Source: Firmicutes bacterium UBA2116
Lineage (GTDB): Bacteria > Bacillota > Clostridia > Tissierellales > Sedimentibacteraceae
Direction: 5' to 3'
Assembly (NCBI GenBank): GCA_002331025.1
Contig: DCYG01000036.1
Span: 10,061 to 74,060 of the forward strand
Length of the DNA stretch: 64,000 nucleotides
Positions 52,091 through 61,142 of the stretch are shown here, piece after piece. The position numbers and the translations under genes are program-made. Numbering within the stretch: position 1 is the first letter of the stretch; each line of letters starts with the position of its first letter. The notes beneath the pieces are model-generated. The model was not told where the DNA came from, ran no database searches, and saw only the letters and a list, made by a program, of their open reading frames with translations.

Positions 52091-53151
52091 TATTTTGTAC
52101 CTCCTGCTATTTTTTCAATATCTGCCAATACAGTAGCCGGTGTAGGAACCATACCGCCTTGTGTTCCGTTGAAATAAACAGGTAATCTTCCTTCAACAGC
52201 GATTTTAACGTCATCTATCATTTGTCCTGCACTCATCTCAACAGTAAGCATACCTTTTGCATTCTTTCCTATAGTTTTGAAAACATCGTATGGGAATGGC
52301 CATAATGTTATTGGTCTGATTATACCAACTTTTATGCCTTTTGCTTCAGCTTGCTTCATGGCTGTTTTAACTATTCTTGATGTAGTACCGTATGCAACTA
52401 AAACAACTTCGGCTTCTTCCAAACCATAAGCTTCGTATAACACTTCATTTTCTTCAATTAATTTGTACTTTTTTTCTAATCTTTCATTATGCGCCTGTAA
52501 TTCTTCGGCTTGTAAGAACAATGAGTTAACAACGTTAGGCTGTCTTTTTCCGCCTGTTCCTGTAGTTGCCCAATCTTTTTCAGGCAAATCAATAGGTGCA
52601 GGATCTTTAAATTCAACAGCTTCCATCATTTGTCCAATCATACCGTCCGCAACTATCAAAACAGGATTTCTGTAATAATCTGCTTTATCAAATCCCAGTA
52701 TAACTAAATCAACTATTTCCTGTATACTTGAAGGTGCATAGCAAAGTGTTCTGTAGTCACCGTTTCCGCCGCCTCTTGTTGATTGGAAATAATCTGCCTG
52801 TCCGGGTTGTATACTACCGAGTCCCGGGCCGCCTCTCATCATGTTAACTATAACGCATGGAACTTCCGCTCCCGCAATATACGTAATACCTTCTTGCTTT
52901 AAGGAAATTCCGGGGCTTGATGATGCAGTCATTACCCTTGCTCCTGCTCCGCCTGCTCCGTAAACCATGTTTATTGCCGCTACTTCGCTTTCCGCCTGTA
53001 AAAATACTCCGCCTGCTTCAGGCAATGCTTTTGACATATATTCCGGAATTTCACTTGATGGAGTTATAGGATAACCGAAAAAATATTTGCAGCCGGCTTT
53101 TATAGCTGCAGCTCCAACAGCTTCATTACCTTTCATTAATACCTTAGACAT
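52090..53151 (-). CDS. 2-Oxoacid:ferredoxin oxidoreductase, alpha subunit (VorB-like)
   Basis: A 353-residue PorA-type subunit (CKYFFGYPITPSSEIPEYM, TASSSPGISLKQEGI, a C-terminal transketolase-like domain with VLVAYGTTSRIVKTAM). The short separate alpha subunit and the four-gene order fit the 3-methyl-2-oxobutanoate (VOR) or 2-oxoglutarate (KOR) types. ptb and buk in the same operon favour branched-chain 2-oxoacids. Confidence 0.9.
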   Translation of the reverse strand: MSKVLMKGNEAVGAAAIKAGCKYFFGYPITPSSEIPEYMSKALPEAGGVFLQAESEVAAINMVYGAGGAGARVMTASSSPGISLKQEGITYIAGAEVPCVIVNMMRGGPGLGSIQPGQADYFQSTRGGGNGDYRTLCYAPSSIQEIVDLVILGFDKADYYRNPVLIVADGMIGQMMEAVEFKDPAPIDLPEKDWATTGTGGKRQPNVVNSLFLQAEELQAHNERLEKKYKLIEENEVLYEAYGLEEAEVVLVAYGTTSRIVKTAMKQAEAKGIKVGIIRPITLWPFPYDVFKTIGKNAKGMLTVEMSAGQMIDDVKIAVEGRLPVYFNGTQGGMVPTPATVLADIEKIAGGTK

Positions 53152-53167
53152 AATTTACCCTCCAATA

Positions 53168-53383
53168 TTATAATCTTTCTACCGTAATTACAGAATCTGG
53201 ACACATAATTGCACAGTTTCCGCATGCAATGCATTTTTCTTGATCAATTACATGAGCAGGACTGTATCCCTTGTCGTTTATCTTTTCTTTGTTAAGCTCG
53301 ATTATTTTTGTGGGACATACAGTCACACAAAGCTCACAACCCTTGCATGCATCATCAATAAATGTAACCTTACCTTTAGCCAT
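53168..53383 (-). CDS. 2-Oxoacid:ferredoxin oxidoreductase, 2[4Fe-4S] subunit
   Basis: A 71-residue ferredoxin-like subunit with CKGCELCVTVCP and CIACGNCAIMCP. It passes electrons from the TPP site to soluble ferredoxin. Sixteen bases before the alpha subunit. Confidence 0.94.
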   Translation of the reverse strand: MAKGKVTFIDDACKGCELCVTVCPTKIIELNKEKINDKGYSPAHVIDQEKCIACGNCAIMCPDSVITVERL

Positions 53384-53399
53384 TATAATACCTCCATTC

Positions 53400-54074
53400 T
53401 TAACTCATCCATTCTTCCCTCATATATAGATTTATGGGGAATAATTTTTCTAAAATCTCTTTATTTGTTATTTGTAAAGCAGTATCCTTGATACAAGCTT
53501 CATACCTGATTGGAATATCTGTTTCCCAAGAAACCTTCTTGGTCAGTTCATGACCGAATTCAACATCTTCAACAGTTGTATATTTCAGTAAATGCGTGTT
53601 GTTTATCAAACCTGAAATTTTTAATTTTGATGTTGCTTCAATTAATTTCAAGTATTTAAGAACACCTTCAACCGTACCGGTTTCGGGTCTTCTTCCGTTA
53701 ATCACGAAAAACATATCGTATTCAACATTTTTTATTTGTTCCGAGTATCTCGCAAGCACTCTTGCTCCTACAGGATCCCCTCCTACATCAAGAACCGATC
53801 TGCTGTTCGGGTTTAATATAACACCCATCAGTTCTGCCGGAAGTGCGGGTATATCTACGGCTGTGTTTCTTATGCTGGAGTCATATACCTTAACACCTAT
53901 ATTTTCAAAAAATTCTCTTTTTTCTCTTGATCTGAAATAAGGATTTACTATATCTAAATCGGCAATGCTTACAAATTCGTGATTCTCTTTCATTTTAACC
54001 GCATAATTAACTGCAAATTCAGATTTGCCGCTTCCATAGTGCCCTATAATTATAACTAATCTTTTATCAAGCAT
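53400..54074 (-). CDS. P-loop NTPase of unknown function in the vor operon
   Basis: A 224-residue ATPase with Walker A GHYGSGKSE (residues 11-19), SIADLDIVNPYFRSREKRE and a Walker-B-like VLDVGGDPVGARVL. It resembles SIMIBI-class NTPases such as CooC/MinD, which insert metals or position proteins. Lying between buk and the vor genes, it may help mature or couple the oxidoreductase (inference). Role not established. Confidence 0.8.
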   Translation of the reverse strand: MLDKRLVIIIGHYGSGKSEFAVNYAVKMKENHEFVSIADLDIVNPYFRSREKREFFENIGVKVYDSSIRNTAVDIPALPAELMGVILNPNSRSVLDVGGDPVGARVLARYSEQIKNVEYDMFFVINGRRPETGTVEGVLKYLKLIEATSKLKISGLINNTHLLKYTTVEDVEFGHELTKKVSWETDIPIRYEACIKDTALQITNKEILEKLFPINLYMREEWMS

Positions 54075-54100
54075 ATTAATCCTCCTTCCGAAGCCATATG

Positions 54101-55168
54101 CTATTTATATTGCTTTGCTTCTTCTTCCTTATTCAGAACTCTCAAGCCGCCCTCTGCAAGTGCAAGCAGCTCGTCTTCTCCCGGGTAAGCAATAACTTCA
54201 GCAATGAATTTAACTTTATTTTCTATAATTTTAACAAATTCTTTATCATAGGCAATTCCGCCCGTAATCAAAATTGCGTCAACATCTCCGTCAAGAACTA
54301 CGGCGTATTCTCCGATTGCCTTTGCAATCTGGTAAGCCATCGCTTTGTATATCAATTCAGCTTTTTCGTCTCCCGATGCAGCTCTGTCACTTACTTCCTT
54401 AGCATTGTTGGTTCCCAAAAGTGCACTTAAGCCGCCTTTGCCAACAATCATTTTCTTAATTTCCTGCTCGGTGTATTGTCCGCTGAAGCATGTTTTAACT
54501 AACTGTTCAGCCGGTAGAGTTCCTGATCTCTCAGGAGAAAACGGACCTTCACCGTTTAAAGCATTATTTACATCAATTGCTTTTCCTTTTCTGTGAGCTC
54601 CTACCGAAATTCCGCCCCCTAAGTGAGCTACTACGAAATTCATATCCTCATATTTTTTGTTGAATTTTTCCGATGCTGCTCTTCGTGCAACTGCCTTTTG
54701 ATTTAAAGCATGCCATATGCTTATTCTTTCAAAATTCGGATGCCCGCTTATTCTTGCAACATCTTCAATTTCATCAACAACAACAGGGTCAACTATAAAA
54801 GCCGGGATATTTACCTCTTCTGCAATGGAGCGAGCAATCAGTCCACCTAAATTTGAAGCATGCTCTCCCATTTTACTTGCTTTTAAATCTTCAACCAATT
54901 CATCGTTAACTAAATAGGTACCGCCTTCGATTGGCTTTAACAAGCCGCCTCTTCCTACAACGGCGTTTAATGATTCGGCTGCAATGTTATTTTCTTTTAA
55001 TGCCTCTAAAATTAAATTTTTTCTGAATTCAAACTGGTCTGCAACCTTAGCGTATACACCTAATTCTTCGTTAGAATGTCTTAATGTTTTTTCAAATATG
55101 GATTTTTCATCTTCAAAAACAGCTATCTTTGTGGATGTAGAACCCGGATTAATAATTAATTGCTTCAT
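54101..55168 (-). CDS. buk: Butyrate kinase
   Basis: A 355-residue acetokinase-family kinase from the ATG at 55168 (AGGAG upstream). It has NPGSTSTKIAVF, VAHLGGGISVGAHRKGKAID, EGPFSPERSGTLP and ILITGGIAYD. It makes ATP from butyryl or branched-chain acyl phosphate. One base after ptb; upstream residues of the longer frame overlap ptb. Confidence 0.95.
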   Translation of the reverse strand: MKQLIINPGSTSTKIAVFEDEKSIFEKTLRHSNEELGVYAKVADQFEFRKNLILEALKENNIAAESLNAVVGRGGLLKPIEGGTYLVNDELVEDLKASKMGEHASNLGGLIARSIAEEVNIPAFIVDPVVVDEIEDVARISGHPNFERISIWHALNQKAVARRAASEKFNKKYEDMNFVVAHLGGGISVGAHRKGKAIDVNNALNGEGPFSPERSGTLPAEQLVKTCFSGQYTEQEIKKMIVGKGGLSALLGTNNAKEVSDRAASGDEKAELIYKAMAYQIAKAIGEYAVVLDGDVDAILITGGIAYDKEFVKIIENKVKFIAEVIAYPGEDELLALAEGGLRVLNKEEEAKQYK

Positions 55169-55169
55169 T

Positions 55170-56090
55170 TTATTCTCCTTTAAACGATGAACATAGTACC
55201 GACAATGCAATTGAATTTAATTTTGCTTTGTCAGAATCCGCTCTTGATGTTAATACTATCGGCGCCTTAGCTCCAAGGATAATTCCTGCATTTTCCGCAT
55301 TGGCAAGATAAGTAAGTGCCTTATACAATACATTTCCCGCTTCTATATCCGGCATCAATAAAATATCCGCATCTCCGGCAGCTTCTCCTTTTATACCTTT
55401 AACTTCCGCAGCTTCCTTTGAAATAGCATTATCCAACGCATACGGACCTTCAATTATGCATCCGGTAATTTTTCCATCCTTTTGCATCTGAACAAGCTCC
55501 TGCGCATCTAACGTTGCCGGCATTTTAGGGTTAACTTTTTCTTTAGCACAAATAACCGCAACTTTAGGCAGTTGTGCGCCTAATGCACGACTTAATGTTA
55601 AAGTGTTTTCAATAATCTGTCGTTTTTCCTCGGCATCAGGTGCAATGCTCATAGCAGCATCTGTCACTATAAAAAATTTATGATAAGTATCAACTGAAAA
55701 TACGGCTGCATGACTGAGAACATTTCCTGTTCTCAAGCCTATTTCCTTATCAAGAACAGCTTTTAATATTATTGAGGTATCGATTAATCCCTTCATAACT
55801 ATGTCTGCCTTGCCGCTGCTTACTAATTCCACCGCTTTTCTGCAGGCTTCATTTCCGTCCTTTTCGTCTATTATGTCAATATTATTCAAATCTAATTCTA
55901 CTGTCTCGGCTAACTCGGTTATTTTATCCGCATCGCCGACTAAAATAGGTTTGCAGATATTTTCGTTTACCGCTTCTTTTATCGCTTTTAATACATCTTC
56001 ATCCTGCGCATTAGCTACGGCTATTTTTTTGGGACCCATTGCATTGGCATAGTCCTGAGCGTATTTTATAATTTCATCAAATTTTATCAT
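55170..56090 (-). CDS. ptb: Phosphate butyryltransferase
   Basis: A 306-residue phosphotransacylase of the Ptb type (IAVANAQDEDVLKAIKEAV, SGKADIVMKGLIDT, GPYALDNAISKEAAEVKGI, ANAENAGIILGAKAPIVLTS). It converts (iso)butyryl- or isovaleryl-CoA to the acyl phosphate used by Buk. First gene of the operon, 24 bases downstream of the -12 element of the sigma-54 promoter. Confidence 0.93.
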   Translation of the reverse strand: MIKFDEIIKYAQDYANAMGPKKIAVANAQDEDVLKAIKEAVNENICKPILVGDADKITELAETVELDLNNIDIIDEKDGNEACRKAVELVSSGKADIVMKGLIDTSIILKAVLDKEIGLRTGNVLSHAAVFSVDTYHKFFIVTDAAMSIAPDAEEKRQIIENTLTLSRALGAQLPKVAVICAKEKVNPKMPATLDAQELVQMQKDGKITGCIIEGPYALDNAISKEAAEVKGIKGEAAGDADILLMPDIEAGNVLYKALTYLANAENAGIILGAKAPIVLTSRADSDKAKLNSIALSVLCSSFKGE

Positions 56091-56113
56091 AATTTCACCT
56101 CACCTTTTATAAT

Positions 56114-56131
56114 AAGCAATAATTGTGCCAA
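56114..56131 (-). promoter_or_regulatory. Sigma-54 (-24/-12) promoter of the ptb operon
   Basis: The minus strand reads TTGGCACAATTATTGCTT: TGGCAC, five bases, TTGC, essentially the consensus with correct spacing, 24 bases before the ptb ATG. rpoN and an adjacent sigma-54 activator are in the window. Confidence 0.9.
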
Positions 56132-56146
56132 CATAATATTTTTTAT

Positions 56147-56184
56147 AAAAAAAGTCAAACCTTGTAAAATCATAGGTTTGACTT
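56147..56184 (-). terminator. Terminator of the sigma-54 activator gene
   Basis: AAGTCAAACCT/AGGTTTGACTT (56152-56162, 56174-56184), then a T-run on the minus strand. It lies between the activator gene and the ptb promoter. Confidence 0.9.
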
Positions 56185-56211
56185 CCGCTATTATAAACAG
56201 CAATTTTCACT

Positions 56212-56269
56212 TGCAAAATATTGCGTGCAAAATATTGCGTAAAAATATATTTTGCATTATTTTGCATTA
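56212..56269 (-). promoter_or_regulatory. Upstream activator repeats for the ptb operon
   Basis: TGCAAAATATTGCG occurs twice in tandem (56212-56225, 56226-56239), each partly palindromic. ATTTTGCATT then occurs twice (56249-56268). They lie about 80-140 bases upstream of the sigma-54 promoter and reach the last codons of the activator gene, the usual place for enhancer sites. Confidence 0.75.
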
Positions 56270-57658
56270 TTTTATACCGTATTTCTCCATCTTGTAATAC
56301 AAAGACCTTAAAGAAATACCCAGGACTTTCGCAGTATCAGTTTTGTTTTTATTTAATCTTACATAAATATCCTTTACGTAATCCGATTCGGCTTTATCTA
56401 ATACATTGCTTAGTTTTGTCATTGCTTCATTACCTGCAGCAACATAATTTTTAACAGGTAATTTCTTATTAAGATATAATTGCGGCAGATGTTCCGACTC
56501 AATTACTCTCTCGTTTAAATTCATATTTATAATTGAACGGCCGATAACATTTTCTAATTCTCTTACGTTGCCCGGCCACTGATGATCCATTAAAATACTT
56601 AATGCCTCTTCTGATATATCCACAATGTTTCTTCCGTATTCATCATTAAATTTAACTATAAAGCTTTTAATTAAAAGAGGTATGTCTTCTTTCCTTTCTC
56701 TAAGAGCCGGGAGTACTATAGGCAATATATTCAATCTGTAGAATAAATCTTCTCTGAATTTTCCTTCTCTTACAAGCTTGGATAAATCAGCATTTGTAGC
56801 AGCTATAACTCTTACATCTACATTGATTGTATAGTTGCCGCCAACCCTCATTATCTCTTTTTCCTGCAATACTCTCAGAAGCTTTGCCTGTGTGTTCATG
56901 CTTATTTCAGATATTTCATCCAGAAATATAGTACCTTTATCGGCTTCCTCAAAAAGACCTTTCTTGCCTCCCTTTAGGGCACCTGTAAAAGACCCTTCTT
57001 CATACCCGAAAAGCTCACTTTCCAGCAATGAATCGGTTAAAGCGGCACAATTAACCCGGACAAAGCTGTTGTTTCGCCTGCTGCTGAGTGCATGAATAGA
57101 ATTAGCAAACAATTCCTTACCTGTTCCGCTTTCTCCTCTTAATAAAACTGTTGCGGGCACTTCTGCTGCTTTTTCTATCATTTTCTTAACTTCATTTATT
57201 GCAACGGATTCTCCTATTATATCTTCCGGTTTATATTTATACGTCAACTCTCTTAACTTCTTTTCCGCTTTATTCAGCTTATCCGTTAAATCCTTTATAC
57301 CTGACATATCATGCAAAACAGCTACGCTGCCCTTCAAAGTTCCGTTTACAATAATAGGGGCAGCCTGTGCTACAACCGTCTTTCCGCTGGGCTTTATTTT
57401 AAGCTTAGTATTGCCGACAGGTTTTTTTGTACTGAGAACCTTCATATGCAAGCTTTCGCCTTCCTCGATGTCATATAATGAATTTTTACCGATGATATCG
57501 TCATTATCTATTCCTGTCAGCTTCTCATATGCAGGATTTACAAGGATATGCTCTCCGTTTTCATTAACAACACTTATTGCATCCTGCGTTGCAAGAAATA
57601 CGGCTTCAAGCATTCCCTGATAATCCATGTTATTTATTTCAATATTTACCTTATTCAT
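56267..57658 (-). CDS. Sigma-54-dependent activator (PAS, AAA+, Fis-type HTH)
   Basis: A 463-residue enhancer-binding protein: PAS domain (about 11-110), AAA+ domain with Walker A GESGTGKE (175-182), the sigma-54-contacting loop GSFTGA (222-227, the usual GAFTGA with Ser) and FLDEIS, and a C-terminal Fis-like helix-turn-helix (KTDTAKVLGISLRSLYYKMEK). BkdR-like architecture. Most likely it activates ptb-buk-vor through the repeats overlapping its own 3' end. It begins 11 bases after cdaR, so it may be transcribed with the c-di-AMP genes. Confidence 0.93.
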   Translation of the reverse strand: MNKVNIEINNMDYQGMLEAVFLATQDAISVVNENGEHILVNPAYEKLTGIDNDDIIGKNSLYDIEEGESLHMKVLSTKKPVGNTKLKIKPSGKTVVAQAAPIIVNGTLKGSVAVLHDMSGIKDLTDKLNKAEKKLRELTYKYKPEDIIGESVAINEVKKMIEKAAEVPATVLLRGESGTGKELFANSIHALSSRRNNSFVRVNCAALTDSLLESELFGYEEGSFTGALKGGKKGLFEEADKGTIFLDEISEISMNTQAKLLRVLQEKEIMRVGGNYTINVDVRVIAATNADLSKLVREGKFREDLFYRLNILPIVLPALRERKEDIPLLIKSFIVKFNDEYGRNIVDISEEALSILMDHQWPGNVRELENVIGRSIINMNLNERVIESEHLPQLYLNKKLPVKNYVAAGNEAMTKLSNVLDKAESDYVKDIYVRLNKNKTDTAKVLGISLRSLYYKMEKYGIK

Positions 57659-57669
57659 TTCTTCTCCGA

Positions 57670-58902
57670 TTATTCTTCGTCATTTGACCTTAACTCAATA
57701 ACTTCCACGTTAATTATTTCCTGATCTAAAGAAATATTGTTAACATCTTTTTCAGCAGTACATACTATGGAAACATCGTGCAAGCCAATATCTCTGCCTT
57801 CCATATCGGCTGTTATTGTCAAATCGTCTTTTATCAATTGATTTACAATGCTTGATGGTCCCGTTACGGTTACTGTTATATCGGACTGAGTTTCTGATAC
57901 CACAGCCTCATAACCTTCCTCAACATTTATAAAGTTAATTTCTGACGGCTCAAACACTAATTCCTTATCCACAATTTTATCAACAGTAGCATTCACAACA
58001 GGAGTTGTTGTTAAATCTAACAATAATAATCCATCCGTATTTAAAATATCTCTTGCTATAATTATATTTCTCGAAGCTCCCGTTATATCTAACTCTGCTA
58101 ATTCCAGTTCATTTATTGTATCCAATATATCCTGTCTTGCCGCTATTCTGATTCTTTCAGGTCTTACCGTTACATCCGTAAGCTGATATCCTTCTTCCGG
58201 CGTTCCCGTAACATTTGGCGTTAAGTTCACATACTTAGTAGGATAGATAGGTACGATTACCTCAACATTTTCAACAGGTGCCGACATAAAAATCTCCGTA
58301 TCGGTTCCATCATATATTCTTACAGGTACAGTCCTTACAACGTCGTTTGTAGCATTGGCTATATTCACCGTTGCAACAGCCATATCAGCAGCGTTTACAA
58401 CACTTCTCGGTCCTGTAATTTTAACTGATGAAGGATTGGAAAGAGGTAAAGCTTTATAATAATTTTCCGCCTGTGTTCCCTCATACTGTATTGTTACATC
58501 CATGACCTTGGATATTATGCCTTCAATATTACATACTATCTGGGATGGAGATTTGCTTAATATTTCAACACCGCTCGGCCCTGTAACATATATTTCCGCA
58601 CTTCTTATGCCTTCTCCAAAACCTAAAACATCAATATATGCAGAAAAATCTCCTCTCCTGAGTCCGCTTACCAGATCAGGCGGACCTTCAACATTGACAT
58701 TTATCGTAAGATTATCCTTATCAGCATTCATCAGAATTAAATTTGAACTTTCCAATGTGCTTAAATTTCTGATCGTTACAGGAACACTGTTTATGGTTTC
58801 CTTCATAGGAGGATTGGTATTATATATAATGACAGCCCATAAAACTACAGAAACTATCAAGCAAGTTATTTGAATTATTATTTTATCGTTTTTTATCTTC
58901 AT
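57670..58902 (-). CDS. cdaR: CdaR, YbbR-domain regulator of diadenylate cyclase
   Basis: A 410-residue protein: one N-terminal membrane anchor (IIIQITCLIVSVVLWAVIIY) and four extracytoplasmic YbbR repeats, each with PxxVxVxGP-like turns. It modulates CdaA. The Met at 58902 has GGAG upstream. It overlaps the end of cdaA by 20 bases. Confidence 0.93.
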   Translation of the reverse strand: MKIKNDKIIIQITCLIVSVVLWAVIIYNTNPPMKETINSVPVTIRNLSTLESSNLILMNADKDNLTINVNVEGPPDLVSGLRRGDFSAYIDVLGFGEGIRSAEIYVTGPSGVEILSKSPSQIVCNIEGIISKVMDVTIQYEGTQAENYYKALPLSNPSSVKITGPRSVVNAADMAVATVNIANATNDVVRTVPVRIYDGTDTEIFMSAPVENVEVIVPIYPTKYVNLTPNVTGTPEEGYQLTDVTVRPERIRIAARQDILDTINELELAELDITGASRNIIIARDILNTDGLLLLDLTTTPVVNATVDKIVDKELVFEPSEINFINVEEGYEAVVSETQSDITVTVTGPSSIVNQLIKDDLTITADMEGRDIGLHDVSIVCTAEKDVNNISLDQEIINVEVIELRSNDEE

Positions 58903-59710
58903 TTCTGTTTCTCCATTTTTCAATAATATTCACTTTCTCATTATCCGCATAGATACCTGACAATAAGGTTTCAAGCTCATTTATCTGAATATTTCTGTAA
59001 AGTCTTCCTTCAATGGCATAAGAAATGTAGCCGGTTTCCTCCGAAACTATTAAAGCGATTGAATCAGATCGTTCAGTCATTCCTATTGCTGCCCTGTGCC
59101 TTGTCCCTATATCCTTGCTTAATAAATTATTGTCCGTCAAGGGTAAAAAGCATCCGGCAGCTCTTATATTGTAATCTTTGATAATTACTGCCCCGTCATG
59201 CAGCGGTGTGTTGGGTATAAATATATTGATTAACAGACCGCTTGAAATATCGGAGTTAATTCTTGTACCGCTTTCTACTATATCCGTCAGTCCGATTTTC
59301 TGCTCAAAAATTATCAGTGCCCCTATCTTCTGCCTTGCCAGTGAAGATGTTGCGGATACTATTTCCTTTATAACCTGATCCGATGTCTGAGCATTTTTAT
59401 CCATGGCAGCAAGTGTAAATGATGTTCTTCCGATATATTCCAATGCTTTTCTTATTTCCGGCTGGAACACTACGACCAAAGCTATAATCCCAACCTGAAA
59501 CGTATGCTCCAATATATATTTAACCATGTACAGGTCAAATATTTCAGATATAGGAATTAAAGAAATTAATAAAACTATACCTTTTACAAGCTGCTTTGCT
59601 CTCATATCACGAATCAATAAATAACCGTGATACAAAACATAATAAACTATAGCTATATCAACCAAGCTGTTCAATCCAATATTATTAAAAATTAATCTAA
59701 ACCGATCCAT
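58883..59710 (-). CDS. cdaA: Diadenylate cyclase CdaA
   Basis: A 275-residue cyclase with three N-terminal membrane segments and the DAC domain, motifs PLHDGAVII and GTRHRAAIGM. It makes c-di-AMP from two ATP, controlling K+ and osmotic balance. The typical next gene glmM is not here; a sigma-54 activator follows cdaR instead. Confidence 0.96.
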   Translation of the reverse strand: MDRFRLIFNNIGLNSLVDIAIVYYVLYHGYLLIRDMRAKQLVKGIVLLISLIPISEIFDLYMVKYILEHTFQVGIIALVVVFQPEIRKALEYIGRTSFTLAAMDKNAQTSDQVIKEIVSATSSLARQKIGALIIFEQKIGLTDIVESGTRINSDISSGLLINIFIPNTPLHDGAVIIKDYNIRAAGCFLPLTDNNLLSKDIGTRHRAAIGMTERSDSIALIVSEETGYISYAIEGRLYRNIQINELETLLSGIYADNEKVNIIEKWRNRNEDKKR

Positions 59711-59739
59711 GCCGCCACTTCCCCAATTATTTTAATGTT

Positions 59740-61017
59740 TTAATCAATTTGCATCTGTGCAGTCGTATCATTAAATGACCTTTGCATTCTTAGTTTTGAA
59801 TTGTCATCTACATCTCTGCTTTCAATATATTCCATTATAGGATATACAACGTGCTCTACTCCCCCGTCGGCTGTGTTTCCTTTATATACCCAAAGAGGAA
59901 TATATCTTATGTTTTTTATGCTTATTTCTCCCGTTTCACCGTTTTTAACGATTTCTATATCAACAATTACACCATCTTCAGTATATTTTGAAATCTCCTT
60001 GGATATACCATACGGTGCCAAAGTTTCTTCTCTTTGATTAGATAAAAAATTACCCATAGAATATGCAACATACTTGGTTTTACCGTCTATTTCATACAGC
60101 TTAGCCGGTTGTATTACGTGAGGATGACTTCCTAAAATTATGTCCACTCCTTCATTAAGCAGCATGTCCGCAAGCATTTCCTGTCTTTCATTCTGAACTC
60201 TTGCGTATTCATTGCCCCAATGCATATAAGCTATTATTACATCCGCCTTTTGTTCCTTTGCATACGCAATATCTTCCTTAATTTTTGTTTCATCTATTAT
60301 ATTAATCATTACATCCAAATCCTGAGGTGATAAAACAGATTCAAGACCGTTAACCATTTCCGTATATGACATAATGGCTATTTTTATACCTTTTACATCC
60401 TTCATCAGTACTCTTGTTTCGGGCTTTTCCTTATATGTGCCGACAGTATCCATATCTCTTGCCTGAATTTGTTCAATAGTTCTTATGATTCCGGCCTTTC
60501 TCGTATCTAAAGAGTGGTTGTTTGCAGTTACTAAAACGTCAAAGCCGGCTTCCTTTATGGCATCTAACACTTCATCGGGAGCATTGAATAACGGATAGCC
60601 TTGGTATGCGTATACCGAATTACCTGCGGTAGTCCCTTCGAAATTAGCTATTGACAAATCTGCATAGGTGAAAATATTTTTGACAGCTTTAAAGCTGTTA
60701 TGGAAATCATATGTACCTGTCCTTGGATCATAAGCACCGTCTATTTGAGACGGATGGAACATTATATCTCCCGTTGCCTTTATATTTATTTCAATATCAG
60801 GCTTTACCTGCGGGTCTGGTGCTGACGGTTCTTCTTTCGGATTTGAAGTTACTACATCTGCCGGTTCAACCGGGTCATTATTTTTTTCTTTATTTCCGCC
60901 TATTCCCTCAACAGCCATATACGTCGCTGCAATACCTAATATAATTACTAAACCGATAGATAATAACCTGATTCTTTTTTTTCTGCGTCTGATTTTTCTG
61001 TTCATTCGATACCTCAT
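59740..61017 (-). CDS. CapA-family protein
   Basis: A 425-residue membrane-anchored protein: a very basic start (RKIRRRKKRIR), one membrane segment, a Pro-rich linker, then a CapA metallophosphatase-like domain (IKATGDIMFH, IANFEG, VTANNHSLD, GSHPHVIQP). The founding members act in poly-gamma-glutamate synthesis, but lone copies like this one have unknown roles at the cell surface. 29 bases upstream of cdaA. Confidence 0.88.
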   Translation of the reverse strand: MRYRMNRKIRRRKKRIRLLSIGLVIILGIAATYMAVEGIGGNKEKNNDPVEPADVVTSNPKEEPSAPDPQVKPDIEINIKATGDIMFHPSQIDGAYDPRTGTYDFHNSFKAVKNIFTYADLSIANFEGTTAGNSVYAYQGYPLFNAPDEVLDAIKEAGFDVLVTANNHSLDTRKAGIIRTIEQIQARDMDTVGTYKEKPETRVLMKDVKGIKIAIMSYTEMVNGLESVLSPQDLDVMINIIDETKIKEDIAYAKEQKADVIIAYMHWGNEYARVQNERQEMLADMLLNEGVDIILGSHPHVIQPAKLYEIDGKTKYVAYSMGNFLSNQREETLAPYGISKEISKYTEDGVIVDIEIVKNGETGEISIKNIRYIPLWVYKGNTADGGVEHVVYPIMEYIESRDVDDNSKLRMQRSFNDTTAQMQID

Positions 61018-61142
61018 TTTTATACTTCATACTTCATACTCATATTTAATATTAACTTAATGTGAAAGATTTTGCAATAAATTAATTATTAAAAAAAGCT
61101 TAAGAATAACTGATGTTTTTTAATCTTTATCCATGTTCCCTT

